Assembly: GCA_051001995.1 (NCBI GenBank)
Contig: JBPCMT010000189.1
Span: 1-30,681 of the forward strand
Direction of reading: 5' to 3'
DNA from: CAWEHQ01 sp051001995
Lineage (GTDB): Bacteria; Actinomycetota; Thermoleophilia; Solirubrobacterales; Thermoleophilaceae
DNA: 30,681 nucleotides
Shown: positions 7,399 to 15,744 of the stretch, in pieces
Position numbering within the stretch: the first letter of the stretch is position 1
Layout: every line of letters starts with the position of its first letter
Made by a program: the position numbers and the translations under genes
The notes under the pieces: generated by a model
Seen by the model: the letters and a program-made list of their open reading frames with translations, nothing else
What the model was told of the DNA's origin: nothing
Database searches by the model: none

Positions 7399-8549
7399 CC
7401 GATGCGCTCCTCGTAAGCTCCGACGGCCTTGGCCACGTCGCCGATGTGGTCGCCTCCGAACTTGTCGCGGTAGGCCGACGCCACGACCAGCGCGACCATC
7501 GCCTCCGCCACCACCGCCGCGGCCGGCACGGTGCACGAGTCGGTGCGCTCGCGCAGCGCCTGGGCGGGCTCGCGGGTGGCGATGTCCACCGAGCGGAGTG
7601 GCTTGGTCAGCGTAGGCAGGGGCTTCATCGCGCCACGGACGACGAGCGGATCGCCCGTGGTCATACCGCCCTCGAGGCCGCCGGCGCGGTTGGTCTCGCG
7701 GAAGAAGCCGCGGTCCTCGGCGAAGAAGATCTCGTCGTGGGCCTGGGAGCCGACACGGCCGGCGAGCTCGAAGCCGTCGCCGATCCCCACCCCCTTCATC
7801 GCCTGGATCGACATCACCGCCTGCGCCAGGCGCCCGTCGAGGCGCTCCTCCCAGGAGACGTGCGAGCCGAGGCCCGGCACGACGCCGAAGGCGATCGCCT
7901 CGTAGATCCCTCCGAGCGACTCGTTGGCCTTTCGGGCGGTGTCGATCTCGGCGACCATCGCCGCGCTCGCCTCGGCGTCGAGGCAGCGCACCGGCGACCC
8001 GTCCACCGCGGCGAAGTCCGCGGGCCCGAGGCGGTCGCGCTCCGGCGCCTCGACCGAGCCGATCCGCAGCACGTGGCTCGCGACGGCCACGCCCAGCTCG
8101 CGGAGGAATGCCTTAGCGAGCGCGCCGCAGGCGACACGCGCCGCCGTCTCGCGCGCGCTGGCGCGCTCCAGCACGTTGCGCACGTCCTGGAAGCCGAACT
8201 TCTGCACGCCCGCCAGGTCGGCGTGACCGGGGCGTGGCAGGTGCACCTCCTCGACGTCCGCGACCACCGGCCACGGGTTCATCCGCTCCTCCCAGTTGGC
8301 GTAGTCGCGGTTCTGGATTCTCAGCGCGACCGGGCTGCCGAGCGTGCGGCCATGGCGCAGGCCGCCAGTGACCTCGGCGCGGTCCGACTCGATCTTCATC
8401 CGACCGCCGCGGCCGTGGCCGAGCTGACGCCTCGCGAGGTCGCCATCGATGTCCTCGGGGGACAGCGCGAGCCCGGCCGGCAGCCCCTCGAGCACGGCCA
8501 CCAGGGCCGGTCCGTGGGACTCCCCGGCTGTCGTGAAGCGCAGCGCCAT
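7386..8549 (-). CDS. aroC: Chorismate synthase
   Basis: 387 residues, the normal length. It makes chorismate from EPSP using reduced FMN. Family signatures are present: GESHGPALVAVLEGLPAG near the start, the RASARETAARVA segment, VMSIQAMKGVGIGDGFE, and THE-type FMN contacts such as GGMTTGDPLVVRGAMKP. The ATG at 8549 is 52 bases downstream of the prepilin peptidase stop. TAGGGT (8565-8560, minus strand) resembles a -10 element 10 bases before the ATG, so an extra promoter for aroC onward is possible. The 3' end overlaps aroK-aroB. Confidence 0.96.
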   Translation of the reverse strand: MALRFTTAGESHGPALVAVLEGLPAGLALSPEDIDGDLARRQLGHGRGGRMKIESDRAEVTGGLRHGRTLGSPVALRIQNRDYANWEERMNPWPVVADVEEVHLPRPGHADLAGVQKFGFQDVRNVLERASARETAARVACGALAKAFLRELGVAVASHVLRIGSVEAPERDRLGPADFAAVDGSPVRCLDAEASAAMVAEIDTARKANESLGGIYEAIAFGVVPGLGSHVSWEERLDGRLAQAVMSIQAMKGVGIGDGFELAGRVGSQAHDEIFFAEDRGFFRETNRAGGLEGGMTTGDPLVVRGAMKPLPTLTKPLRSVDIATREPAQALRERTDSCTVPAAAVVAEAMVALVVASAYRDKFGGDHIGDVAKAVGAYEERIGWRR

Positions 8550-8559
8550 CGCCGTTCGA

Positions 8560-8606
8560 ACCCTACTTGCGGGGTGACGCCAGCCGGCGCGGCGACGGCG
8601 GTCACC
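8560..8606 (-). promoter_or_regulatory. Hairpin and -10-like element before aroC
   Basis: The 52-base gap ahead of aroC holds an inverted repeat, GGTGAC (8573-8578) with GTCACC (8601-8606), extendable by GCC/GGC with one bulge. The upstream gene's stop codon is inside one arm. Next to it lies TAGGGT at 8565-8560, a possible -10. It could be a partial terminator followed by a new promoter. Evidence is motif-level only. Confidence 0.3.
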
Positions 8607-9069
8607 GGAGGCGGCCGAGATAGAGCGCGATCAGCTCGGGGCCCCACGCCAGGCCCACGATCCCACCGAGCCCCAGGAACGGCGCGAACGGGAGCGCCGC
8701 GTGGCGAGCGGAGCGACCCTGCCGGACGAGCACCGCCGCTCCAGCCACCGAGCCGGCGAGGAACGCGGCCATCAGCGCCGGGATCACCGACGCGCCGAGA
8801 TAGAGGCCCATCGTTCCGGCGAGCTTGACGTCACCCATCCCGAGCGCCCCTGGCCGCACCAGAGCCGGAATGAGCATGGCTGCGAACGCTAGAGCGCCTG
8901 CCAGCATCCGGCCAGCGACCTCGGCCGGCGCCAGGACCGCGGTCGCCGCCACCGCCCAAAGCGCCGCGGGCGCGACGAGCCGGTTCGGCACGATCCGTAG
9001 CTTGAAGTCGATCGCCGCGGCGGCGACGAGCAGGGCGAGGAAGGGCACCGAGAGCAGTTCGTGGAACAC
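8602..9069 (-). CDS. Short prepilin-type peptidase, A24 family
   Basis: 155-residue integral membrane protein with about six hydrophobic segments. The aspartyl-protease pair of the A24 (type IV prepilin peptidase/TadV) family is present: Asp21 in AIDFKLRIVPN and Asp80 in GMGDVKL. It lacks the N-terminal methyltransferase half of full-length PilD, so it is a peptidase-only form of the kind found with Flp/Tad-type or minimal pilus systems. The start is a GTG at 9069; no good ribosome site is visible. It sits in the aro run just before aroC, with an oppositely oriented gene between it and aroE. No pilin genes are in the window, so the substrate is unknown. Confidence 0.85.
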   Translation of the reverse strand: MFHELLSVPFLALLVAAAAIDFKLRIVPNRLVAPAALWAVAATAVLAPAEVAGRMLAGALAFAAMLIPALVRPGALGMGDVKLAGTMGLYLGASVIPALMAAFLAGSVAGAAVLVRQGRSARHAALPFAPFLGLGGIVGLAWGPELIALYLGRLR

Positions 9070-9135
9070 ACGGGGTGAAGCGCGGGCCGGCGCTCGATCG
9101 CCCCCGCGTCGGTGCCCCGGCTACATTGCTTCGGG

Positions 9136-9630
9136 TTGCAAGGGCGCCGCATCCTCCTGCTGTTCGGCATCGGCCTGCTGGTGACCGCTGCCGCCGCATC
9201 GCTCGTGCCGGCGCCGGAGTCGCCGCGCGAGGGTGTCGAGAGCGGTGAACCTCAAACAGCCGGCGCCGGCTCGGCCGACGACGCCGCGGTCGAGATCGCG
9301 TTCTCGGCAAACTCGGCGGGGCAGCCTGCTGACGGCGCGGAACGCCGGGAGAGCTCCATACCCGCCGAGCCGCCGACCAAGACAGCGGGCAGCGGCGAGC
9401 GCGTGATCGTGACCGTCACTTCCCGCGACCCCGGCCAGGTCTCGCTCGACGGCCTCGGCCTCGTCGAGTCGGTCGGGCCGGGGACGCCCGCCGTCTTCGA
9501 CCTCTTCACGGACAGCACGGGCGAGTTCGACGTCCTCTACGCGCCGGTCGAGGGCGGCGAGCGGCGGGTCGGCACGCTCGCGGTGGTGTCGGGCGACCCG
9601 TCCGCCACCGCGACGCCGTCCGGTGGCTAG
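9136..9630 (+). CDS. Membrane-anchored cupredoxin-like protein without obvious copper site
   Basis: About 164 residues. An N-terminal RRILLLFGIGLLVTAAAASLVP segment is a signal anchor or signal peptide, followed by an acidic, disordered stretch to about residue 90. The C-terminal part (GERVIVTVTSRDPGQVSLDG, PGTPAVFDLFTDSTGEFDV, VGTLAVV) has the strand pattern of a cupredoxin fold, but the His/Cys/Met copper ligands are missing. This assignment is by pattern and is moderately sure. I chose the TTG at 9136 because a TACATT element (9122-9127) lies about 8 bases upstream, which fits a leaderless start. A GTG at 9112 is the alternative. It runs opposite to the aro genes, and its TAG interlocks with that of aroE in a shared CTAG. 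Confidence 0.7.
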   Translation: MQGRRILLLFGIGLLVTAAAASLVPAPESPREGVESGEPQTAGAGSADDAAVEIAFSANSAGQPADGAERRESSIPAEPPTKTAGSGERVIVTVTSRDPGQVSLDGLGLVESVGPGTPAVFDLFTDSTGEFDVLYAPVEGGERRVGTLAVVSGDPSATATPSGG

Positions 9631-10454
9631 GAGGGCCCGGCCGGCTGGCGCTCGCGCTCGCTGCCTTCGCCGCGGGCCCCCGCGCGCATCGCATCGAGCG
9701 GCGCGGCTAGGGCGGTCCAGAGCTCCAGGCTGCGCGCGCCTTGGCGCACCAGCACCTCGATCCCCTCGACCACCCTGCCGCCGGCAGCCCCCGCCCACGC
9801 CGCGACCGGCGTCACGCCGTCGCCGTAGACCAGGTCCACCACGGTCGCCGGCGGGTCGATGCGGTCGAGCCCGAGCTGGGCGAGCGCCGCGCCGCGATCG
9901 AGCACCGGGTCGAGTCCGACCACCGTCGCGTTGACGAGCAGATCGGCGGGCTCGGGTGCCGATAGCGCTCGGACGCCGAGATCGCGCGCGAGCTCCAGCG
10001 CGCGATCGGGCGTCCGATTCCAGACAGAGACCTCCGCCGCGCCCGCCTCCCGCAGGGCCCACGCGACCGCCCGCCCGGCGCCGCCGGCGCCGAGCACCAG
10101 CGTGCGGAGGCCGCGCGGAGGGTCGCCGAGCGCGTCGAGCAACCCCCCGGCGTCGGTGTTCTCCGCGGCGATCGCGCCATCGCCGAACGAGAGCGTGTTG
10201 GCGGCTCCGATCGCGGTCGCCGCCGGACTCGCCTCGTCGGCGAGCCGGAGGGCGGCGAGCTTGTGCGGAACGGTGACGTTGGCGCCGCGGTAGCCGGAGC
10301 CGGGCAACGCGCGGACCGTCTCCTCGAAGCGCTCGGGCGACACGGGCAGCTTTAGGTAGCGCCATTCGAGCCCGAGCGCTTTGAAGGCCGCGGCCATCAT
10401 CGCCGGCGAACGGCTGTGGGCGACCGGGAACCCGAGCACGCCTGCGAGCGTCAT
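9627..10454 (-). CDS. aroE: Shikimate dehydrogenase
   Basis: 275 residues. NADPH-dependent reduction of 3-dehydroshikimate to shikimate. Substrate-site motifs are VAHSRSPAMMAAAF (11-24), NVTVPHK with catalytic Lys65, and ENTDAGG with Asp101. The Rossmann loop is GAGGAGRAV (122-130), with NRTPDRA giving NADP preference. The tail after residue 255 (GARGEGSERERQ) is low complexity. The ATG at 10454 follows mltG by 68 bases, with GATACT upstream as a weak -10 candidate. The gene converges on the cupredoxin-like gene, and the two TAG stops overlap by 3 bases. Confidence 0.94.
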   Translation of the reverse strand: MTLAGVLGFPVAHSRSPAMMAAAFKALGLEWRYLKLPVSPERFEETVRALPGSGYRGANVTVPHKLAALRLADEASPAATAIGAANTLSFGDGAIAAENTDAGGLLDALGDPPRGLRTLVLGAGGAGRAVAWALREAGAAEVSVWNRTPDRALELARDLGVRALSAPEPADLLVNATVVGLDPVLDRGAALAQLGLDRIDPPATVVDLVYGDGVTPVAAWAGAAGGRVVEGIEVLVRQGARSLELWTALAAPLDAMRAGARGEGSERERQPAGPS

Positions 10455-10522
10455 CGGGTGAGTATCGCCTCGACGCCCAGCACCCGCGCACGCATCCCCT
10501 CGCGTGGCTAGGCGGCTGCCCG

Positions 10523-11842
10523 CTACTCCGGGCAGTCGTCCGGCGACTGGAAGCCGGCGGCCTCGCGTGCGGTGTTGTACTCGTCTACGGCAACCTGGAA
10601 CTCCGCGTCGGTCTCGGTGAAGACGTGCTCGCCGCAGGTGCCCGGCTTGACGACGTAGTAGAGGAAGTCGCTCTCCTCCGGGTTGGCCGCGGCCTCCATC
10701 GAATCGCGCCCGGGGCTCCCGATCGGCCCCGGCGGGAGCCCGGTGTTGAGGCGGGTGTTGTAGGGCGTGTCCGCCGCGAAGTCCGACTCCACGAGCGGCT
10801 CGGTCCAGTTGTCGAGCTCGAAGCGCGTGGTGGCGTCGATCCCGAGCGGGATCCCCTCTCGCAGCCGGTTGTAGATCACGCTGGCCACGAGCGGGCGCTC
10901 CTCGGGGATCATCGCCTCGCGCTCGACCATCGAGGCGATGATCAGCACGTCGTAGGGAGTCAGGTTCGCCTCCTCGGCGGCGCTCAGGTCGACCTTCTCG
11001 AACTCCTTCTGGAAGGTCTCGAGCTGCGTTTCGACGAGATCCTCTGCCGACGCGTTGCGCTTGAGCTCGTAGGTGGAGGGAAACAGGAACCCCTCGAGCG
11101 TCTCGGCGTCCTCCGCCCCGTACTCCGCCGGGTCGAGCTTCTTCGACGACTCGCTCGCGTCCTCGTAGTCGCCCTCGAGCCCCGCGTCGTCCACGATCGG
11201 GGCGACCTCGCTGCGAGCGCGGCCCTCTGGAACCGTCACGCTGAAGACGTCCGTGGGCGCCGGCGCGCTGGCGAGTGCCTCCAGCGCGGCGATGTAGCTC
11301 ATGTCCTCCGCGAGCGTGAAGGTCCCCGACTTCAGGTCCTCGCCGCTGCCGGCCAGGCGGGCGCGCAGCTCGAAGAAGAGGGAGCTGGAGATGACGCCCT
11401 CGCGCTCGAGCAGGTCCCCGATCTCCCCGATCCCCGAACCGCTCTGGACCGTCACCTCTACCTCCCCCCGACCCTCGCCCTTAAAGGGCTGGAACAGCGA
11501 CGTCAGGAGCCACGCACCCACGAGAACCACCCCCGCGGCGACCGCGGCCGCGATCCGGCGGCGTCGAAAGACCTGCTTGCGGCCGGGGTCGTCCGGTCCC
11601 CGGCCCCGGCGGGGGGCGCCCGACCGGCGCCCACCACCCCCACCGCGGCCCCCGACCCGCCCGCTTTCGCCGGCCTCGCCGGCGCGTGCCTGGGCAGCAC
11701 GACGCTCGGCCAGCAGCCGGCGTGTCGTCTCGATCTGGGGTCGGGCGCCCTCGAACGCGGACGGGCGACCGCGGTCGCGCCGCGCAGGGCGCCGGTCTTC
11801 CGGCCGGTCGCCCGGCATGGGTGGGCCTGGCGGTGGGGTCAC
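10523..11842 (-). CDS. mltG: Endolytic murein transglycosylase MltG
   Basis: 439 residues. It cleaves nascent peptidoglycan glycan strands at the membrane. An unusually long cytoplasmic, Arg/Gly-rich tail (1-95) precedes one membrane helix (about 97-117, IAAAVAAGVVLVGAWLLTSLF). A LysM-like region (VEVTVQSGSGIGEIGDLL) and the YceG catalytic domain follow, with EGFLFPSTYEL (249-259), the predicted catalytic Glu306 in IASMVEREA, and YNTRLNTGLPPGPIGSPG. The GTG start at 11842 overlaps the ruvX stop as GTGA. An ATG at 11818 is possible but would lose the overlap. The order alaS-ruvX-mltG-aroE is conserved in actinobacteria. Confidence 0.94.
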   Translation of the reverse strand: MTPPPGPPMPGDRPEDRRPARRDRGRPSAFEGARPQIETTRRLLAERRAAQARAGEAGESGRVGGRGGGGGRRSGAPRRGRGPDDPGRKQVFRRRRIAAAVAAGVVLVGAWLLTSLFQPFKGEGRGEVEVTVQSGSGIGEIGDLLEREGVISSSLFFELRARLAGSGEDLKSGTFTLAEDMSYIAALEALASAPAPTDVFSVTVPEGRARSEVAPIVDDAGLEGDYEDASESSKKLDPAEYGAEDAETLEGFLFPSTYELKRNASAEDLVETQLETFQKEFEKVDLSAAEEANLTPYDVLIIASMVEREAMIPEERPLVASVIYNRLREGIPLGIDATTRFELDNWTEPLVESDFAADTPYNTRLNTGLPPGPIGSPGRDSMEAAANPEESDFLYYVVKPGTCGEHVFTETDAEFQVAVDEYNTAREAAGFQSPDDCPE

Positions 11843-12225
11843 TTCGCGCGGGCGAGGTAGCTCTCGAGCAGATGCGCGGCGGCGCGCGAGTCCTCCGCCG
11901 CCGATCCGCCGGTCCGCTGAGCCTGGCGGGTGGTGAAGCGCTCGTCGTGGAGCTCGACGGGCGCCGGCACGGTGCCGGCGAGCCGCTCGGCGAAGGCGCG
12001 CGTCTCGGCCGCCTGGGCGCCCTCGTCGCCGGCGAGCGTCAGTGGGAGCCCGACCACGACCCGCTCCACGTCGTGGTCGCGGACGAGCTCGCGGATGGCG
12101 GCGAGTCCGCGCCGCGTGGGCGGGCGCGTCACGACCCCAAGGGGGCTCGCGAGCGTCTGCGTGGGATCGGACACGGCGCAGCCGGCGCGGGCGCGTCCGT
12201 AGTCGAGCGCGAGGACGCGACTCAT
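11839..12225 (-). CDS. ruvX: RuvX/YqgF-type RNase H-fold nuclease (putative Holliday junction resolvase)
   Basis: 128 residues. YqgF family, linked to Holliday junction processing and to pre-16S rRNA 5' maturation. The acidic residues of the RNase H-like site are visible: Asp8 in LALDYGRARAG, Glu95 in HDERFTT, and Asp112 in AAEDSRAAAHLLESYL. VVVGLPLTLAGDEG is the usual central strand-loop. The ATG at 12225 lies 57 bases after alaS, and the stop overlaps mltG as GTGA. Confidence 0.93.
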   Translation of the reverse strand: MSRVLALDYGRARAGCAVSDPTQTLASPLGVVTRPPTRRGLAAIRELVRDHDVERVVVGLPLTLAGDEGAQAAETRAFAERLAGTVPAPVELHDERFTTRQAQRTGGSAAEDSRAAAHLLESYLARAK

Positions 12226-12282
12226 GCGATCACCGTAGCGATCCGAGTCGACGAGTCGTCGCAGCTTCGATCGAGGCCGCCC

Positions 12283-14919
12283 TCACCGGAGCCCGGACTC
12301 GATCCGGGCCCGCGCCGCCGCCACCGCCTCGGTCAGGTGCGATGGGTCCCTGCCGCCGGCCTGCGCCATCGCCGGGCGCCCGCCGCCGCCGCCGCCCACG
12401 AGCCCCGCCGCCTCGCGTACGACCTCGCCGGCGTCGAGGCCGCGCTCCACGGCGGATTCGCCGAAGTTCGCCACCAGGTGGGCGCGCCCGTCCACGGCGC
12501 AGCCGAGCACGACCGCCGCATCGCCGAGCGCCTGCCGCACGCGGTCTGACAGCTCGAGCAGGGCCGCCGCGTCGGGCGCGTCCACGACGTCGGCCACGAC
12601 CCTGACGCCGCTGGCCTCCGCCGCGCCCGCGACAAGCGCCTCGGCGACCTCGCGGGCCGTCTCGCGACTCGTCTCGCGACCGCGTTTTGAGAGCTCGCGT
12701 ACCTGCTGCGAGAGCCGCTCGACCGCGGCCACCACCTCGTGCTCGGGCACCTTGAGCCGCGCCGCGAGCGCCCGCAGCTCGCGCGTTCGGGCGCGGAAGG
12801 CCTCGACTCCTCCGGCCCCCGTGACCGCCTCGATGCGGCGGACGTTCGCCGCGCTCGAGGTCTCGTGGACGATGTGGAACAGGCCGACCTCCGCGGTCGT
12901 CTCCACGTGCGTCCCGCCGCAGAGCTCGCGTGAGACCCCGTCTACGTCGACCATCCGAACCCAGTCGCCGTACTTCTCGCCGAACAGGGCGATCGCGCCC
13001 AGCGCCTCCGCCTCGGGCCGGGTGGTGGTCACGGCGCGGACGGCCCGGCTCTCGGAGATCCATTCGTTGACGCGCTCCTCGAGCGCCTCGACCTCGTCCG
13101 GCGACAGCCGCGCGCCGTGGGTGAAGTCGAACCGGAGCTTGTCCGGGCCCACGTAGGAGCCGGCCTGACGAACGTGCTTGCCGAGCCGCTCCCGCAGCGC
13201 GGCGTGCAGAAGGTGCGTGGCGGTGTGGTTGGCCATCGTCGCGAGGCGGCTCGCCCGATCGACTGCGGCGTGGGCGGGCTCCCCCGGCCGCAGGTTGCCG
13301 CGCTCGGGCACGAGCGCGACCGCTTGGTCGTCTCCGAGCCGGTAGACGTCGGCCACGCTCGCGGCGCCCGAGTCGGTCTCGACCCGGCCGGCGTCGGAGA
13401 CCTGGCCGCCGCCCTCGGCGTAGAACGGGCTCTCGGATAGCTTCGCGAGGTAGACCCCGTCCGCCCGCTCGAGCGCCGTGATCACGGTCTCCGCCTCGAT
13501 CGACTCGTAGCCGACGAACCGGCTCTGGGCGTCCGCTGCGCGCGCGAACCGCAGGACCGCGTCGCGGCTCGGACCGCCGCCGGGGACGGCGGTGGCACGG
13601 GCGCCGCCGGCGCGCGAGCGGGCGCGCGCCTCGTCCATCAGCTCCGCGAAGCCGCGGTCGTCCACCTCGAGCCCCTCCGCCGCGAGCATCTCCCTGGTCA
13701 TCTCGTAGGGGAAGCCGTAGGTGTCGTGCAGCCGGAACGCCTCGTCCGGCTCAACCCAGGAGGCCCCGGCCGCGCGAGCGCCCGCCACGACCTCGGCGAG
13801 AACGCGCTCGCCCTGCGCGAGCGTCCGTCGAAAGCCCTCCTCCTCGGCGACGGCCCAGCGCTCGATCGCGTCGCGCTCGGCGCGCAGCTCGGGGTAGGCG
13901 CCGGCCATCGTCTCGATCACACGTTCGCAGAGACCCGCGAGGAAGGGGCCGGAGAGGTCGAGCACGCGGCCCTGCTGGATCGCGCGCCGCATCACGCGGC
14001 GCAGGATGTAGCCACGCTCTTCGTTCGAGGGCACGATGCCGTCCGCCATCAGGAACGTCATCGCCCGCCCGTGGTCCGCGAGAATCCGCAGCGCGCGCGT
14101 CGTGTCGCCATCGCTGCCGTAGGAGCGTCCCGACAGCTCCTCGCCGAACGCGACGACGGGTCGAAACCGATCGGTCTCGAAGACCGAGGGAACGTCCTGG
14201 AGCAGCGCCGCCACGCGGTCGAGCCCCAGGCCGGTGTCGATGTTGCGCTGCGGGAGGTCGGACAGGGAGCCGTCCTCGCCCAGCTCGTACTGCATGAAGA
14301 CCAGGTTCCAGAACTCGAGGAAGCGTTCGGTGTCGTCGCCCGGGCGGTCGTCCTCTGCGCCGAATGCGAGCCCGCGGTCCAGATAGAGCTCGGAGCATGG
14401 GCCTGAGGGCCCGCTCGGGCCGGCCTGCCAGAAGTTGTCCTTGCGGCCCAGGCCCACGATGCGCTCGTCGGGGACGCCCACGGCGCGCCAGCACTCGATC
14501 GCCTCCTCGTCGGGGCCCAGCCCGAGCTCCTCGTCGCCGCCCATGACGGTGATCCAAATTGCCTCGGCCGGGAAGCCGAGGCCGGCGGTCGCGAGCTCCC
14601 ACGCGTAGGCGACAGCGCCCTGCTTGAAGTAGTCGCCGATCGAGAAGTTGCCGAGCATCTCGAAGAAGGTCAGGTGGCGCGCCGTGGACCCGACGTTCTC
14701 GATGTCGGTCGTGCGAAAGCACTTCTGGCACGAGGCGAGCCGATTGGCCGGCGAACGCTCCTCGCCGCGAAAGTACGGCTTGAACGGCTGCATCCCGGCC
14801 GTGGTGAGCAGGACGGACGGGTCGTAGGTCGGCGGGACCAGGGAGGCGGAGGGCATCCGGCGGTGTCCGGCCCGCTCGAAGTAGTCGAGGAAGGCCTCCC
14901 TGATGCCCGCGGCGTCCAC
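12283..14919 (-). CDS. alaS: Alanyl-tRNA synthetase
   Basis: 878 residues, full length. It charges tRNA-Ala and edits Ser/Gly mischarging. The class II core has the motif-1 region (LVPPTYDPSVLLTTAGMQPF), motif 2 (CFRTTDIENVG) and motif 3 (GLGLDRVAALLQ). The editing domain carries the zinc ligands HTATH near residue 562 and CGGTH near 665. The C-Ala domain ends with a Gly-rich GLVGGGGGGRP and ARARIESGL. The start is GTG; TAGACT (14933-14928) lies 8 bases upstream as a -10 and would give a leaderless mRNA. It heads the run towards ruvX, mltG and the aro genes. Confidence 0.97.
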   Translation of the reverse strand: MDAAGIREAFLDYFERAGHRRMPSASLVPPTYDPSVLLTTAGMQPFKPYFRGEERSPANRLASCQKCFRTTDIENVGSTARHLTFFEMLGNFSIGDYFKQGAVAYAWELATAGLGFPAEAIWITVMGGDEELGLGPDEEAIECWRAVGVPDERIVGLGRKDNFWQAGPSGPSGPCSELYLDRGLAFGAEDDRPGDDTERFLEFWNLVFMQYELGEDGSLSDLPQRNIDTGLGLDRVAALLQDVPSVFETDRFRPVVAFGEELSGRSYGSDGDTTRALRILADHGRAMTFLMADGIVPSNEERGYILRRVMRRAIQQGRVLDLSGPFLAGLCERVIETMAGAYPELRAERDAIERWAVAEEEGFRRTLAQGERVLAEVVAGARAAGASWVEPDEAFRLHDTYGFPYEMTREMLAAEGLEVDDRGFAELMDEARARSRAGGARATAVPGGGPSRDAVLRFARAADAQSRFVGYESIEAETVITALERADGVYLAKLSESPFYAEGGGQVSDAGRVETDSGAASVADVYRLGDDQAVALVPERGNLRPGEPAHAAVDRASRLATMANHTATHLLHAALRERLGKHVRQAGSYVGPDKLRFDFTHGARLSPDEVEALEERVNEWISESRAVRAVTTTRPEAEALGAIALFGEKYGDWVRMVDVDGVSRELCGGTHVETTAEVGLFHIVHETSSAANVRRIEAVTGAGGVEAFRARTRELRALAARLKVPEHEVVAAVERLSQQVRELSKRGRETSRETAREVAEALVAGAAEASGVRVVADVVDAPDAAALLELSDRVRQALGDAAVVLGCAVDGRAHLVANFGESAVERGLDAGEVVREAAGLVGGGGGGRPAMAQAGGRDPSHLTEAVAAARARIESGLR

Positions 14920-14927
14920 GCCGTTTC

Positions 14928-14933
14928 AGTCTA
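14928..14933 (-). promoter_or_regulatory. Candidate -10 element of alaS (leaderless)
   Basis: TAGACT on the minus strand fits the TAnnnT pattern. It sits 8 bases before the GTG start, so transcription would begin at or next to the start codon. No clear -35 is visible. Leaderless transcripts are common in actinobacteria; this is inferred from spacing alone. Confidence 0.45.
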
Positions 14934-15057
14934 GATGGCCCCCGTCGGGTGGAGCTTCCGTGCAGAGGACCAGCCGGCTGCGACTCGAATCTCCACCGAT
15001 GCGGGAGGTTTGCAGGTCAAAGGTGCGCAAATCGTGCACTCGCGTGCGTGCGCGGGG

Positions 15058-15086
15058 TTGAGCGGCGAACCTGCTCGTTCTATGCG
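15058..15086 (+). promoter_or_regulatory. Candidate promoter of the HD-GYP pair
   Basis: TTGAGC (15058-15063), a 17-base spacer and TATGCG (15081-15086) form a fair vegetative-type promoter about 10 bases before the chosen TTG start. TATGCG is also the hexamer next to both SOS boxes. I found no SigB/SigF-type GGTTT...GGGTA pair here. Confidence 0.4.
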
Positions 15087-15095
15087 GGGGGCAGC

Positions 15096-15740
15096 TTGGA
15101 GCTGACGTCCTACGCGCTCGCCCTCGTGCAGGCGGCGGGTCAGCCCGTGGCCAGCCACGCCCGGCCCGTGGCGGAGCTGGCCGGCGACGTGGCCGCCGAG
15201 CTCGGGCTCGGGGAAGCCGCCTGCCAGGAGGTCCAGATCGCCGCGCTGCTGCACGACGTCGGCAAGGCGGCGCTGATGACCGAGATCCTCGACAAGCCCA
15301 GCGGACTGAGCGCGGACGAGGTCGAGCTCGTCAAGACACACCCCGCCCGTGCGCAGGCGATGCTCGAGTCCGCCGGCCGCCACTTCGCGCCGATCGCGGC
15401 GATCGTGCGCTCCTGCCACGAGCGGTGGGACGGAGGCGGGTACCCGGATCGGCTCGCCGGCGAGGACATCCCGCTGCCGGCACGGGTCATCTTCTGCTCG
15501 AACGCGTTCCAGGCGATGACCGACGACCGCCCCTACAGCGCGGCCGTCAGCGAGAGCGCCGCGATCGGCGAGCTGTGGGCCGCAACGGGAACGCAGTTCG
15601 ATCCCCGGGTGGTGGAGGCGCTCACCCGCGCCCTCAGCCGCCGGCGGATGGCCGGCCCCGACCGGGCCGAGCGCGATCGCACCGTCCGCGAGACCGGCGC
15701 CGTGGACGAGCTGCGCCGAGTCGCGAGCGACGCGCGCTGA
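15096..15740 (+). CDS. Stand-alone HD-GYP-type protein with degenerate metal site (copy 1)
   Basis: 214 residues, a single HD-GYP-like domain with no sensor or receiver domain. The family degrades cyclic di-GMP. Retained: LLHDVGKA (His53-Asp54), KTHP (His82) and ERWDGGGYPDRLAGEDIPLPAR (GYP at 115-117). Altered: the usual HHE is CHE (Cys107-His108), and the usual VADxxDAL is CSNAFQAM, so the ligand aspartate is Asn136. Hydrolysis may be lost, leaving a binding or regulatory role. I start it at TTG 15096, at the beginning of the conserved region; a GGGGGG tract (15086-15091) lies upstream. The frame is open back to 14949 but that part is Cys/Arg-rich and not gene-like. It ends 4 bases before copy 2. 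Confidence 0.82.
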   Translation: MELTSYALALVQAAGQPVASHARPVAELAGDVAAELGLGEAACQEVQIAALLHDVGKAALMTEILDKPSGLSADEVELVKTHPARAQAMLESAGRHFAPIAAIVRSCHERWDGGGYPDRLAGEDIPLPARVIFCSNAFQAMTDDRPYSAAVSESAAIGELWAATGTQFDPRVVEALTRALSRRRMAGPDRAERDRTVRETGAVDELRRVASDAR

Positions 15741-15744
15741 TCAC

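Noticed and set aside
5863..7416. 517-codon plus-strand frame opposite aroK-aroB
   Set aside because: Antisense shadow; both catalytic domains of aroK-aroB are fully supported on the minus strand.
7383..8828. 481-codon plus-strand frame opposite aroC
   Set aside because: Composition is His/Arg-rich with no motif, and it is the mirror of chorismate synthase.
14949..15095. N-terminal extension of the first HD-GYP protein
   Set aside because: The extra 49 residues are Cys/Arg-rich, lack the codon bias of the gene, and a promoter-like pair lies inside them.
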